Shown piece by piece: positions 19,820-31,316 of a stretch of 64,000 nt of DNA. A program made the position numbers and the translations under genes. Location of the stretch: NCBI RefSeq assembly GCF_003369915.1, contig NW_022881625.1, positions 1,488,001 to 1,552,000 on the forward strand, given 5' to 3'. The notes under the pieces were generated by a model. That model worked only from the letters and a program-made list of their open reading frames with translations. It was not told where the DNA came from and made no database searches. This stretch comes from Drosophila miranda. Lineage: Eukaryota; Arthropoda; Insecta; Diptera; Drosophilidae. The first letter of the stretch is position 1; each line of letters starts with the position of its first letter.

Positions 19820-21780
19820 ATGTTCACCGAAAAGGGAATCTTTCCCATAGGCGATGGCCTTTTGGATGTAGATGCCGAACGCTTTAACGGATTGCTCGTG
19901 TCGCATGACATCAACGAGATCTACGAGGTGGAACAGACGCCGTTTGCCAGGGGCAAATTCGCCGCCGTTCGCCGTGCCATTCACAAGAACACGGGCTCCC
20001 ATTTCGCGGCAAAGTTCTTGAAGCGACGCCGACGCGCACAGAGCAGCGACAAGGAGATCAAACACGAGATCGCCGTCCTAATACTCTGCGAGGGCGAGGA
20101 GAACATTGTCAATCTGAATGCGGTGCACGAGACCCGTTCGGACACAGCCCTGCTGCTGGAACTGGCCACTGGTGGCGAGCTGCAGACCATACTGGACAAC
20201 GAGGAGTGCCTGACAGAGGCCCAGGCCCGCCACTGCATGCGAGAGGTGCTGAAGGCTCTCAAGTTTCTCCACGACCGATCCATTGCCCACCTGGACCTCA
20301 AGCCACAGAACATTTTGCTCGCCAGCGAGCGTATAGAAGATGGCCTCAAGCTCTGTGACTTTGGAATCTCGCGCGTTGTGTGCGAGTGCATCAATGTCCG
20401 CGAGATGGCCGGCACACCCGACTACGTGGCCCCCGAGGTGCTCCAGTACGAGCCACTCTCCCTGCTGACGGACATCTGGTCCGTGGGCGTTCTCACCTAT
20501 GTCTTGCTCTCCGGCTTCTCGCCCTTTGGCGGGAACACCAAGCAGGAGACCTTCCTCAATATGTGCGCTCACCTTTCCAGACAACCTATTCGGTGGCGTC
20601 TCGCCAGTGGCCATCGATTTCATACGCCGCGCATTGCGAATTAAGCCAAACGATCGCATGAGTGCCGCTGGATGCCTGGAACATGTCTGGCTGAAGGATG
20701 AGAGCTCGATGGATAGACAAATGTATCTGCAGGCTCAGAGCGATGCTGAAGAGGAAGAGGAGGAGGAAGAAGACGACCTTGAGGATGAGGAAGTGGAGGA
20801 GCCAGTGGCCGAGGAGAAGGCAGAGGAGCAGGAACAGCAACAGCAGTCACAGGAACAACAAAAGCAACAGAAGCCAAGCAATGGCCACCATCGGGCCCAC
20901 AGCAATGGGAGCAGTAGCAGCATCTCAAAAATACCCATTGCCACCGGGAAGCTCCTGGGAAGCCCCATAAGCAGCACCAGCACCAGCACAGAGACAACGA
21001 CAGCCATACACACGCTGACCAGCAATGGACACGGACAGAGCAACACGGTCTGCCTGTCCGCCAAGCCCACTCAGATCGTGACACCCACACGTCGAGCCTC
21101 CGACTCGGACAAGGAGAACACATACATGGCCCCCGGTGCAGGCCACCATCCAGCTGGGCAGCAACGGCCTCGACGAGTTCGCCACAGTGGTGGCCACCCT
21201 GACACTCTTTCCCGATGCGCCCACCACACCGAAAGTGATCCGCAAGGCACCCACGGGAGAGTCCCATGGATCGGCCACCTCGGTGAAGGCTCTGGTCAAG
21301 AAGTTTCAGCTGGAGGAGACGCTAGTCTGCCCCGGACACAGCAGCACCAGCAGCCACAACGGCCACAGTCCCGTCAACGGGTGCGGCGGCAGTAGCGGGA
21401 GCAGCAACGGCAACAATATGCGACGCAGTGCAGGGGGAAACAGCAGCAACATCAGCTACTCGGCAGCAGCCGCGACAGCAGCACGAATGAACAGCATTCG
21501 CCGCGCCTCCGACCCGCTGATGGCCGTCTATAAGAAGCAGCCACAGAACAGCGGCGCCAACAGCAATAGTTCCAGCAGCAACAGCAACAATCCCAGCCCC
21601 GGCAGCAGTCCCAGCTCGGGCAGCACGGCCACCCTGCTCCTGAATAGCCATCGCCTGGCGCCCGCGTCCGCGTCCGGGCGAGCCAGCACGGTCGCCAGCA
21701 CCGCTGTAGCCTCAAGCAGCAGCACCAAAGCTACTGCCACTGCCCACCATCTGCACCACCACCACATGCACCACGACAAC
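19820..21780 (+). pseudogene. Drak: Drak-like protein kinase, copy 1 (frameshifted, no introns)
   Basis: Death-associated-protein-kinase-related Ser/Thr kinase sequence, recognised as the Drosophila Drak family. Kinase motifs are HFAAKF (ATP lysine), HLDLKPQN (catalytic loop), CDFGISR and GTPDYVAPE, followed by an acidic/Gln-rich tail, a Ser/Asn-rich region and RRASDPL. Lesions relative to copy 2: an 8-base deletion near 20560 (FLN|MCAHLS instead of FLNISQCALTS) frameshifts the end of the kinase domain; a 24-base in-frame deletion near 20880; and a ~20-base deletion near 21127 that shifts the tail. No introns interrupt it. A functional kinase cannot be made without correcting the first shift. 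DAPK-family kinases phosphorylate myosin light chain and act in cell shape and cytokinesis. Confidence 0.9.
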
Positions 21781-22890
21781 ACGAAAAACGGCCAAAACAC
21801 ATGAAATCCACACTTACCTGCCAATCACCAGACAGAGCTGCCCAGCAGGAAGCTGCCTCGCCATCAACACTGACAATTCCTGCCAAAGGGAAGGAAAAGG
21901 AGGCCCCTTTCTGATGACGCTGCCGCCTGACCATGGCCGTGACGTCACGCCACTCCAAACATACAGCTGCCATTTCCAACGACGACGCAGATGCTGGCGC
22001 CTGTTGCCGCTCCACTGGGTCGCACCCGTCTCTCATGCCAATTATGTGAGGGCGGGATGGCCTGGTGTTGAGCCGGCGGACGCCAGCAAATCCTGCAAAA
22101 GAAGAAGGAGAATCAGGAGAGAGGCTGCCAATAAACACATATACTCACCTGCAAACGCCTCTCACGCCAACACAAACCAGACAAGGGTCGCCAGCAACAG
22201 CATCCAAACGCCGACAAGTACCTGCAAATAAACACAAATTAAAATCACACGCCAAAGCAAACACCTCCTCAACTGGGTGGCCGGACCACCAGCCACTCAA
22301 AACGCCGTTACAAATTGACGACGAACGTGGCCGAGGAGGCCAGGCCAATTCTACTGACAACGCATCCTGGGTGGCCGGACCAGCAGCCACTCGGATGCGG
22401 CCAACAACAATACAATCGACAACGTATCCTGGTGGCCGGACCAGCAGCCACTTGGATGCGGCCAATATCACGATTCGTTGGCATCACTTTTCGATGCCAA
22501 TGCCAACACACTGGACAATGCATCTTCGGGTGGCCGGACCAGTGCCACTCGGTCTGCTGCACCAAACCAACAGACAGATGCAACGTGGGCGGCCGGACCA
22601 GAGCCGCTCGCCATCGCCCACGATGCACGCCAATACTCACAACCAGCCAGCCAATAAACAACACACAGGGGGACAACAGAGCCGGCCGGTATACGGCGTA
22701 ATGTTCGCATTGCGTTTGTTATGCCGGCCGGTGCTTCGTTGTAGTTGTCCTCCTGTTAGAAATAAAATAAATATAATTAATATGTTTATATGTTGTAAAT
22801 GTATGTCAATTATCGTTTATTTTACCTCGTCTGCATCAATGTATTTGTTGTAGATGTCAATCCTGTTGTTTCTGTAGTTTTTGCATGCCC
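21781..22890 (-). other. 'A' region copy 1: multi-exon antisense-type unit
   Basis: Minus-strand splice-site series in order from high to low coordinate: donor ACGAG|GTAAAATAAACG near 22830; acceptor TTTCTAACAG near 22757; CCGG hairpin at 22681-22733; GGCCGGACC hairpins at about 22588, 22530, 22433, 22371 and 22270; acceptor TTTATTTGCAG|GTACTTG near 22228; donor GTTTGCAG|GTGAG near 22150; acceptor TTTTGCAG|GATTTGCTGGC near 22097; and donor TGGCAG|GTAAGTG near 21820. The exon starting GATTTGCTGGCG is open in frame (GFAGVRRLNTRPSRPH...SGDWQ). The 73-nt exon before it has a stop in the matching frame, so this copy is not coding throughout. Confidence 0.6.
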
Positions 22891-23560
22891 GTAGATAGTT
22901 TGTCCATAAGACACTGGCCGCTAACCAACGACAACGACAACACACACAGCCACTAAAACAAACGGCTATTCCAATTCTCCATTGCCTACTTATCGGTGCT
23001 GCTGCCCTCGGACCACTTTCATCTCACTCAATATTGGTGTGAGTGAAAGTGGAACCGGGGGTGAGAGCACCGGTAAATGACGATCGGCGATCGGGTCAGT
23101 CGAGTTGAGGGGGAGAGTATGGGAGTTGGCGGACATGTGAGAGTAACACCATGAACCGCGTCCGCCACTCTCATCTCGTCCACCCGCTCGAGAGGTCGCG
23201 ATCGTCGGACGTGCCAAAACCGTTTCGTGTCGTTTTTTCGTGTCGCCGTTTTTCCGTTGTCTTGCTGTTGTGCTTTGTTTTCTTTTTTGTGGTGTCTGTC
23301 GTGTGCCGTGCCGTGCCGTGCCGTGCCCCCGCTCCCTCCACTCGACAAACTTTCTGCTCCCCAATAAATGTGATTAATTTTAAACGCCAATAAATAACAT
23401 TAAGTTATAAAAACACAAACCTAACGAGAGACAAACTGTGTAAAGAGACAGAAAGTGCCAATAAATACATTAAACACAAACACACACACACAAGAGACTT
23501 TTCAGTAAGGGAAAACAACAAACAGACAGCAAATCGCCAATACACAAACTAACAACAACT
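22891..23560 (+). promoter_or_regulatory. P region copy 1 (internally deleted) and gag 5' leader
   Basis: Lacks ~565 bases present at about 39320-39885; the join is at GTCCATA, a short microhomology. It keeps the TTTCATCTCACTC...GAGTGAAAGTGG inverted repeat (about 23018-23053), the GTGCC pentamer run near 23305-23325, a TTATAAAAACAC stretch near 23406 and the (AC)n leader before the gag ATG at 23561. Confidence 0.6.
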
Positions 23561-25391
23561 ATGACGAGAGGAATGGCCAGACGAGGGTCAACCAGACGCC
23601 ACAGCGACGGCGGCAGAGCGGCCCGCAGAGGCGCCCTAGCAGCAGCAGCAGCAGCCAACAACACCAACACCAACACCGCCAATAGCAGCAGCAACAGCAG
23701 AGCCCTCGGCGCAGGCGCCAACACCAACGCCCCAGCCAATGCAGAGCGCCGACGCCACAGCGACGGTGGCTGCATCAGCAGCAGCAATAACAACGCCAAC
23801 ACAGACTGCACCGATCGTGAGTACGCAGACGCCGCCAATACACACACAGACACAGCCATTCCCGCCACTTGCATTGCCCTTCCCCCCCCCCCCCCCCCTT
23901 GCAAATAATACCCAAGGAAAGGCGCCAAACACAAAAGAAAGGCCCAACAAGACACCACTTTTCCCGCCTCTCACGCTCTCGGACATACAAAATAGTTCGA
24001 GAGTAACGGGAGAGGGAGAGGACGGAGGAGAGCCGGCAAGCCGCCGAGAAGGAGCGGGCCAACGGGCCGCCACACACACACACACGACCGGATCGAACCT
24101 GTTGCAAGTCGAACCTGGTTCGAGCAGCGGGTCGATCCGGGCCAATGCTGAGCCGGCACCAATACCACAAATCCCACCAACACCAAAACGACGCCGCGCC
24201 CTCATCGACAGTGGGAGTGAAGATGAGGATGAGGGTGAGAGGAAGCAGGCCAGACGACGGGGCCGCCATCACCAGAAAAGGCAAACTCTGGAGGAGCTGG
24301 AGGCTATTGTTCAGGAGCAGTTGAGGCAGCGCGAGCTGCGGGAGCAACAGCAGAAGCAGCAGAAACGGACGGCAGATGCAGCCAACACCAACACAGTTGC
24401 CGATCCTGCCACTATGCCGCAATCTGCACAGCCAACACATGCCCCTGCCCCTGCCACTACTATAAATGCAAATAACCAGACCCACAGCCATCACCAACAT
24501 CGACAACAGCCAATACATAGACAATCACCAGCCATTCACACAGACAATACCACAATTAACAATAGAAATAATAATGACGATAATACAAATACACCTGCCA
24601 CTACCAACACCAACACCACCACCGCCATCACCATCACAAACACCCCTGCCACTACCACCGACGATGACATCCGGCACGGCGAATTCGGGCATCAGCCCAG
24701 CCAGGAACGTGGCTTGAGGATCCTCATCCGAGGACTCTCCCACTCCATGCCGCCGGATTGGATTCGCAGCAGCATGCTGAACGAGGGGTACACGGTTCGG
24801 TTTGTGAGGGTGATCACCGATCGATTTGATCGCAGCCGCCAATTCAACCTCTTCGAGCTTCTGCCAATACAACGTCGCCAGCAGCAGCCACATCCACAGC
24901 CACTCCATAATCCGCAGCAGCAACGCCAACACCAACCGGATCGGCAGCATCGGCAGCAGCATCGGTATGGCGACCAACATCCCCAGCCATCGACCAGGGG
25001 GCGCCAACACCAGAGGGTCCAGCCGATGCAGCCGATCGCGAATGATGCTCCGACGCCACGCCAACACCAGCAGCAGCAGCGGCCAGACGCCCAGTGCGAT
25101 GGCAGCTGCGCTCAAAACCTGCAATTATACGTACAGCGTATAACAGAGTTGGAAAGGAGGATCGAACAGATGGCAGAGCAACTCACCAAATTGGCTGCAG
25201 CAACAGCAGCAGCAGTTCCAATAGCCGCCAATACAGCAGCAGCAGTAGCCATATCGGACGGTGAGCCGGATATGGATATGGACGACGACAGCCAATGGAC
25301 CGATGAAGAGCCTTATGAGGACCTAGGTAGGTTTCTAAATGGAGAATCCAGTGGCGACTCCGAAAGCGACGGATTAAACGGCGTCTACTGA
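23561..25391 (+). pseudogene. Gag copy 2, zinc knuckles deleted in frame
   Basis: MTRG start at 23561. That frame ends at 23908 just after a C17 run (23882-23898), while the main Gag frame is open from 23739 to 25391, so one frame change is needed. The main frame contains KRRRALIDSGSEDEDEGERK, the coil TLEELEAIVQEQLRQREL, His/Gln/Asn/Thr-rich stretches and the first half of PRE_C2HC (LRILIRGLSHSMPPDWIRSS). At about 24860 (FE|LLPIQRR) an in-frame deletion relative to the copy at 41.1-42.7 kb removes the rest of PRE_C2HC and all three knuckles. The tail is a Gln-rich region, a coil and SDGEPDMDMDDD ending GLNGVY. AATAAA lies at 25420. Confidence 0.85.
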
Positions 25392-25444
25392 TTGCGACAA
25401 ATAGCAGAAGTTTAATGCCAATAAAACCTAAAAATAGAAAAAAA

Positions 25445-26618
25445 CGAGGGGGAACGTTGTGAGTTGCTGCGGACACCGCAACTCTACGGTTATACCCGAT
25501 ACTAAGTCAGTATAACTCTCCTCCGGCAGACGCCGCTAATATTAAACGACACGACAAAGACAGAAAATCAGTCTGAGCGTGACGTCGGGCGCTGCGTAGC
25601 CACTGAAAATTGATTTCTTGCTTTTGGCTACAAAAATGATCTGATCTGATCTCGATTCAGCAATCTGATAGATATGGTCATTATCTATGATTCTGCGTTT
25701 TTAGTTTTCTCGAATGTGCAATATTGTGGATGCAACAGATTTTCGTCTTTTGTGGGGGCGAAAAGGGGTGTGGCGAAATTCTGAGATATACGTTTTATAG
25801 TGAGATCTAACAGAAGTGCGGATACCAAATTTGGTTACTCTAGCCTTAATAGTCTCTGAGATTTGTGGATGCCCCAGATTTTCGTCCTTTGCGGGGGCGG
25901 AAGGGGGTGTGGCGAAATTTGGACACGAAACGGTTAAGGTCAGATATCACAGGAGTGTGGATACCAAATTTGGTTGCTCTGGCTCTTATAGGTTCTGAGA
26001 TCCTTGAACTCATATTTTGCAATTGGCAAAGCCGACCATGAAACCTGTGTGTTAGAGAGAGACAGAGCGAGAAAGAATGAAATTGTTTTCTTGATTCTGG
26101 CTATAATAACTATACGATCGGGTTGAGATTTTACACTCTAGAACATATAGTCATCTTCTACGATTCTGCATTTTTGGTTTTATCGTATCTTTAAAAATGT
26201 GGATGCCACAGATTTTCGTCCTTTGTGGGGGCGGAAGTGGGCGGGGCAAAGTTTTGAAATATTTTTGTAGCAGTGACATATCACAGATGTCTGGATCCAA
26301 AACATCGTTGCTCTAGCTCTTATAGTCTTTGAGCACTAGGCGCTGAAGGGGACGGACGGACGGACGGACGGACGGACGGACGGACGGACGGACGGACGGA
26401 CGGACGGACGGACAGACGGACGGACGGACGGACGGACGGACGGACGGACGGACGGACAGACGGACAGACAGACAGGGCTCAATCGACTCGGCTATTGATG
26501 CTGATTAAGAATATATATACTTTATGGGGTCGGAAACGATTCCTTCTGGACGTTACACACATCCACTTTTACCACAAATCTAATATACCCCAATACTCAT
26601 TTTGAGTATCTGGTATAA
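25445..26618 (-). mobile_element. DINE-1/mini-me/ISY-class non-autonomous Helitron, copy 1
   Basis: Starts CGAGGGGGAACGTTGTGAG, has a near-terminal hairpin (GAGTTGC...GCAACTC, 25460-25483) and an internal TTATACCCGATACTAAG. It then shows repeated ATTTTCGTCCTTTG(T/C)GGGGGCG modules, a GA-rich stretch near 26055-26080 and a (CGGA)n array (about 26350-26475). It ends with the conserved CGATTCGGCTATTGATGC region and GAGTATCTGGTATAAT. It is inserted just past the gag poly(A) signal. The same element in opposite orientation lies at 52849-54005. No ORF. Orientation follows the terminal hairpin as the 3' end. Confidence 0.8.
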
Positions 26619-26639
26619 TTAAACACAATTAACAACAAT

Positions 26640-27715
26640 CTGCAAATGACCAACAAACATACTCACCTGCTATTAAACCGACAGAGCTGCTCCTCCAGCA
26701 GCTGCCTCGCCACTCCTGGAACTCTCTTGAGGCATAATGGGCGTAATTTGGAGGCCTCATCAGCAGCACTGCCGTCAATTCCAACAGAAGTCCAGAGGCC
26801 AGCCACTAAAATACAAAGGAAAACAGTCAATACACGCCAACACGAAAAAAAAAAACACCCAAAACACACAAAAACACACGTACCTGCCAATCACCAGACA
26901 GAGCTGCCCCCACAGCAGCTGCCTCGCCATGAACATCATCAATTTTCTGCCAAAGGGGCGGAAAAGGAGGCCTTTTTTGAACCGATGACGAACGTGGCCG
27001 AGGAGGCCAGGCCAACTCTGCTGACAACGCATCCTGGTGGCCGGACCAGCAGCCACTCGGATGCGGCCAATCAACAAGTAAATCGACAACGTATCCTGGT
27101 GGCCGGACCAGTTGCCACTTGGATGCGGCCAATAATACTGACAGTCTGACATCACACACCGATGTCAACGCCAACACACTGGACAACGCATCTCGGGTGG
27201 CCGGACCAGTGCCACTCGGTCTGCTGCATTAAACCAACAGACAGATGCAACGTGGGCGGCCGGACTAGATCCGCTCGCCATCTCCAACTTTGCCCACGAT
27301 GCACGCCAACACCATCAATCCAGCCATCGCCACTAAACAAGACACAGGGGGACAACAGAGCCGTCCGGTATACAGCGTAATGTTCGCATTGCGTTTGATA
27401 TGCCTGCCGGTGCTCCGTTGTTGTTTGTCCTCCTGTTAGAAATAAAATAAATATAATTAATATGTTTATATGTTGTAAATCTATGTCAATTATCGTTTAT
27501 TTTACCTCGTCTGCATCAATGTATTTGTTGTAGATGTCAATCCTGTTGTTTTTTGTAGTTTTTGCATGTCCGTAGATAGTTTTAGTTACTTACCTGTGAT
27601 ATTAGAATTAAGTTTTTGTAAATTAATGTAGTTTTTCTGTAGTTAATTGTATATTTTTCGTAGTTTTCTAATTAGTTTTACCTTCTTACTCTTCTTCCCA
27701 ACCTATCTGCCATTC
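26640..27715 (-). other. 'A' region copy 2 (short form)
   Basis: Minus-strand exon a, bounded by TTTTGTATTTTAG-type acceptor and AATAGCAG|GTGAGTATG donor (about 26671-26806), is open through LELTAVLLMRPPNYAHYAS. The truncated exon b, donor TGGCAG|GTACGTGTG near 26889, is fused to the hairpin block, so exon c and most of b are missing. Hairpins lie at about 27040, 27101, 27197 and 27256 (the last has decayed pairing). CCGG hairpin at 27362-27412 and the AT-rich intron at about 27438-27508 follow. Confidence 0.6.
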
Positions 27716-27873
27716 CCAGCCTCAGCCAATACGGCACCAGCCACAGCCAATGCAGCAGCCAATACAGCAGCAACAGCCAGCTCATCGTATCCAGCAGCCA
27801 CCACAACGTCACCAGCAGCCACTACAGCGACAGTTGCAGCAGCAGCCACCCACACAGCCACTCCACTCACACC
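27716..27873 (+). pseudogene. Ectopic fragment of gag Q-rich region
   Basis: About 158 bases matching the Gln/His-coding part of gag (subfamily with ...ANTAATAS...). It replaces ATAATTC between CTGCCATTCCC and CCTTGACACGTGG in the other P regions. It is out of context and has no start, so it is non-coding here. Confidence 0.75.
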
Positions 27874-28655
27874 CTTGACACGTGGTATTACCAAAAATAC
27901 CACGCAAATACCAGACTATGACCGATAACACACCAAAACGCCATTTCAAATTTAAAATGCATTTATCAATGCCCAGTGTGTTATCGGTCGCCAATTCGGC
28001 AATTTATGCCCAGCCAATTTCTCCCCACCCCCTACCCACTTCAAAAGCCACTAAATGCCAAATGCGGTTGAGCAGGAGCAAAATTAACACTGCCAACCTC
28101 CGCCACTCTGCCAAACTCTGCCATTTCAACCGCCCATATGATGCTATGCGGTCGACTCTTCGGAGCGTCACGCGCCCGGACCGAAAGATCCGGAAGTTTA
28201 CAGTATAAATGACGATCGGCGATCGGGCCATTCGAGTGTGGAGGAGAGAGTATGGGAGTTGGCGGACATGTGAGAGTTCCACCATGAACCTCGTCCGCCA
28301 CTCTCATCTCGTCCACCCGCTCGAGAGGTCGCGATCGTCGGACGTGCCAGAACCGTTTCGTGTCGTGTCGCTTTTTTCGTTGTTCTGTGCCGTGTCGCCA
28401 TTGACGTTTTCTTTTTCTGTGTTGCCCTTTTTTCTTTTGTGGTGTCTGTTGTGTGCCGTGCCGTGCCGTGCCGCCCTTCCTCCACCACATCCATTAATTA
28501 CCTTGACAAACTTTTGTTCCCGTCCATATCATAAAACAAAAAAGAATAAAAGTGCCAATAAATACTTTAAACACAAACACACACACACAAGAGACTTTTC
28601 AATTAAAAACAACAAACAGGCAGCAGATCGCCAACACACAAACCAACAGCCAGCC
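27874..28655 (+). promoter_or_regulatory. P region copy 2 with hairpins, leading to gag start at 28656
   Basis: Contains the CGTGGTATT...AATACCACG hairpin, the paired GACCGATAACACAC/GTGTGTTATCGGTC arms, an imperfect CCGGACC-GAAA-GATCCGG hairpin (28176-28193), GGCGGAC...GTCCGCC, and the GTGCC repeat (near 28455). It is shorter than other copies between 28200 and 28230. Function as a bidirectional promoter is inference from position between divergent units. Confidence 0.55.
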
Positions 28656-28885
28656 ATGACCAGAGGAATGGCCAGACGAGGGTCAACCAGACGCCACAGC
28701 GACGGCGGCAGAGCGGCCCGCAGAGGCGCCCTAGCAGCAGCAGCAGCAGCCAACAACACCAACACAAACACCGCCAATAGCAGCAGCAGCAGCAGAGCCC
28801 TCGGCGCAGGCGCCACCACCAACCCCCCAGCCAATGCACAGCGCCGACGCCACAGCCATCCATCGAGTGAGTACCCAGCCATTGC
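28656..28885 (+). pseudogene. Gag copy 2b, 5' end only, in a head-to-tail inverted fusion
   Basis: MTRGMARRGSTRRH start and about 75 codons to SHPSSEYPAIAM; then the sequence switches to the reverse complement of a gag 3' end (GCATGCGATGG...). The fusion gives a 265-residue open frame with no Gag domains beyond the basic N-terminus. Confidence 0.8.
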
Positions 28886-31316
28886 CATGCATGCCATCGC
28901 ATGCTTTCGCGTGCGCTGGCGATTTGGGCCCTCCACACTTGGCCCAGACCCTCCAGATCGTCGAATGGATCGTGGTCGGTCCACTCGTCGTCATCATCGT
29001 CATTAATTGCTTCGCAGTCCATATCGGGTTCGGACTCCGATATGGCTGCGGCGTCAAAGGGCGTATTTGGTGCTGGTCGTGGTGATGGCTTTGTGGATGC
29101 TGCTGCTGCTGTTGTTGTCCGTTGTGGCGGCACTCCTCCCGTGCTCTCGTCCCTTGCCTGCAGCAGGTTTGTCAGTTTCGTTGAAATTGCTGCCAGTTTT
29201 TCTTCCAGCTCTCTAATTTTACCGGCATATCTTTTCAGATTATGGGCACAGCTCCCATCGCACTGGGCGCCTGGCTGCTGCTGTAGCTGGGGTTGGCGTG
29301 GCGTCGGAGCACGATTTGGGATCGGCTGCATCGGCTGGACCCTTTGGTATTGGCGCCCCTCGGCCAGTGGCTGGGGATGTTGGTCGCGATGCTGTAGCTG
29401 TTGCCGATGCTGCCGACCCGGACCGCGTTGGCGTTGCTGCTGCGGCTGTGAGTGGAGTGGCTGTGTGGGTGGCTGCTGCTGCAACTGTCGCTGTAGTGGC
29501 TGCTGGTGACGTTGTGGTGGCTGCTGGATACGATGTGCTGGCTGTTGCTGCTGTATTGGCTGCTGCATTGGCTGTGGCTGTTGCCGTATTGGCTGAGGCT
29601 GCTGCTGCTGCCGTCGATGCTCCTGGACAGCGACCGTGTGGGCCAGGAGCCGCTGCCTGGCTGCCTTGTAGGCGCTGCAGCCCTTGTAGGCGCTGATGTG
29701 CTGGCCCTGGCAGTTGGCGCACTTGGGAGCAACGTTCCTTGGCTTGCTGCACTCCGTCGTCAGGTGTCCACCCGCGCATTTCATGCAAACTGCAGCGCGT
29801 CTACAATATGCGCGGGTGTGGCCAAACACCTGACATCGATGGCACTGGGCAGGGTCACGGGAGACTCCAAGTCTCTCAACCGTGACGGGCCTCCCACCCA
29901 GGCGTCGCAGCTTCAAAACCCCGCATTGGCCACGGTCCGGTTTGGGGGCGATCTCAGCCTCAAAGAGATTGAATTGGCGGCTGTGATCGAATCGATCGGT
30001 GATTGCCCTTACAAACCGAACCGTGAACCCCTCGTTCAGCATACTGCTGCGAATCCAATCCGGCGGCATGGAGTGGGAGAGTCCTCGGATGAGGATCCTC
30101 AAGCCACGTTCCTGGCTGGGCTGATGCCCGAATTCGCCGTGCCGGATGTCATCGTCGGTGGTAGTGGCAGGGGTGTTTGTGATGGTGATGGCGGTGGTGG
30201 TGTTGGTATTGGTCTTGGCAGGTGTATTTGTAATTGTAATTGCGTTGGCGTCATTATTTGTATTGATATTGTCAGTATTGTCTATGTGAATGGGGCTGGT
30301 GATTGTCTATGTATTGGCTGTTGTTGATGTTGGTGATGGCTGTGGGTCTGGCTATTGGCATTTATAGTAGTGGCAGGGGCATGGGCAGGGGCAGGGGCAT
30401 GTGTTCGCTGTGCAGATTGCGGCATAGTGGCAGGAGCGGCAACTGTGTTGGTGTTGGCTGTATTTGTTGTCCGTTTCTGCTGCCTCTGTTGTTGCTGCCG
30501 CAGCTCGTGCTGCCTCAACTGCTCCCGGACAATAGCCTCTAGCTCCTCCAGTGTCTGCCTTTTCTTCTTCGGCTTCCCAATTGGCGGCCGCTGCTGCCGC
30601 TGCTGGTGATGGCGGCCCCGTCGTCTGGCCTGCTTCCTCTCACCCTCACCCTCATCGTCACTCCCACTGTCGATGAGGGCGCGGCGTTTTGGTGTTGGTG
30701 GGATTGGTGGTATTTGTGCAGGCTGGGCATTGGCACGGATCGACCCGCTGCTCGAACTCGAACCAGGTTCGACCCGCAACAGGTTCGATCCGGTCGTGTG
30801 TGTGTGTGTGGATGCCCGTTGGCCGTTTTGGCGCTCCGCTCTTGCGCGTCGGTTTGCCGGCTCTCCTCCGTCTTCTCCCTCTCCCGTTACTCCTGAACAG
30901 TTTTGTATGTCCGAGAACGTGAGAGGCGGGAAAAGTGGCGTCTTTTCGGCCTTTCCCTTTGTGTTTGGCGGGATTTTGTGATTTGGCAGGGTTGCGGGAT
31001 TTGCGGTTGGTATTGGCGCTGCTGTTGCTGCTGATGTGATGGGGCTCGAGGGGGGAGTGGCTGTGGCCGTGGATATGTCGGCCATGGGAATGGCTGGGTA
31101 CTCACTCGATGGATGGCTGTGGCGTCGGCGCTCTGCATTGGCTGGGGCGTTGGTTTTGGCGCCTGCGCCGAGGGCTCTGCTGCTGCTGCTGCTATTGGCG
31201 GTGTTTGTGTTGGTGTTGTTGGCTGCTGCTGCTGCTGCTAGGGCGCCTCTGCGGGCCGCTCTGCCGCCGTCGCTGTGTCGTCTGGTTGTCCCTCGTCTGG
31301 CCATTCCTCTGGTCAT
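28886..31316 (-). pseudogene. Gag copy 3, nearly complete (one frameshift), subfamily 2 C-terminus
   Basis: MTRG start at 31316 (minus). Unlike copies 2 and 5, the N-terminal frame is uninterrupted for 344 codons through SHPSSEYPAIPMADIS, PLFPPLTFSDIQNC, TPKRRALIDSGSDDEGEGER and the coil TLEELEAIVREQLRQHELRQ, so it shows the ancestral N-terminus. A frameshift near 30290 follows RQSPA; the next frame (30102 down) has PRE_C2HC (LRILIRGLSHSMPPDWIRSS) and three knuckles (CHRCQVFGHTRAYC, CMKCAGGHLTTEC, CANCQGQHISAYKGC). A Q-rich region, a coil and the subfamily 2 tail SEPDMDCEAINDDDDDEWTD close it. The last residues are lost in the fusion with copy 2b. Role: RNA-binding Gag of a jockey-clade, HeT-A-like element. 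Confidence 0.88.

Noticed and set aside
19820..21780. Functional second kinase gene
   Set aside because: The kinase-domain frameshift at about 20560 and the later shift at about 21127 exclude a normal product from copy 1; copy 2 also lacks its tail in frame.
23882..23898. Programmed frameshift at the poly(C) run in gag copies 2, 5 and 7 (lengths 17, 14, 14)
   Set aside because: The lengths are in the same phase, but copy 3 has an uninterrupted frame without any poly(C), so the run is more simply a lesion or expansion.
26340..26475. CRISPR-like array from the regular CGGA repeats
   Set aside because: A pure tetranucleotide run without spacers, known as the microsatellite part of DINE-1/mini-me elements.
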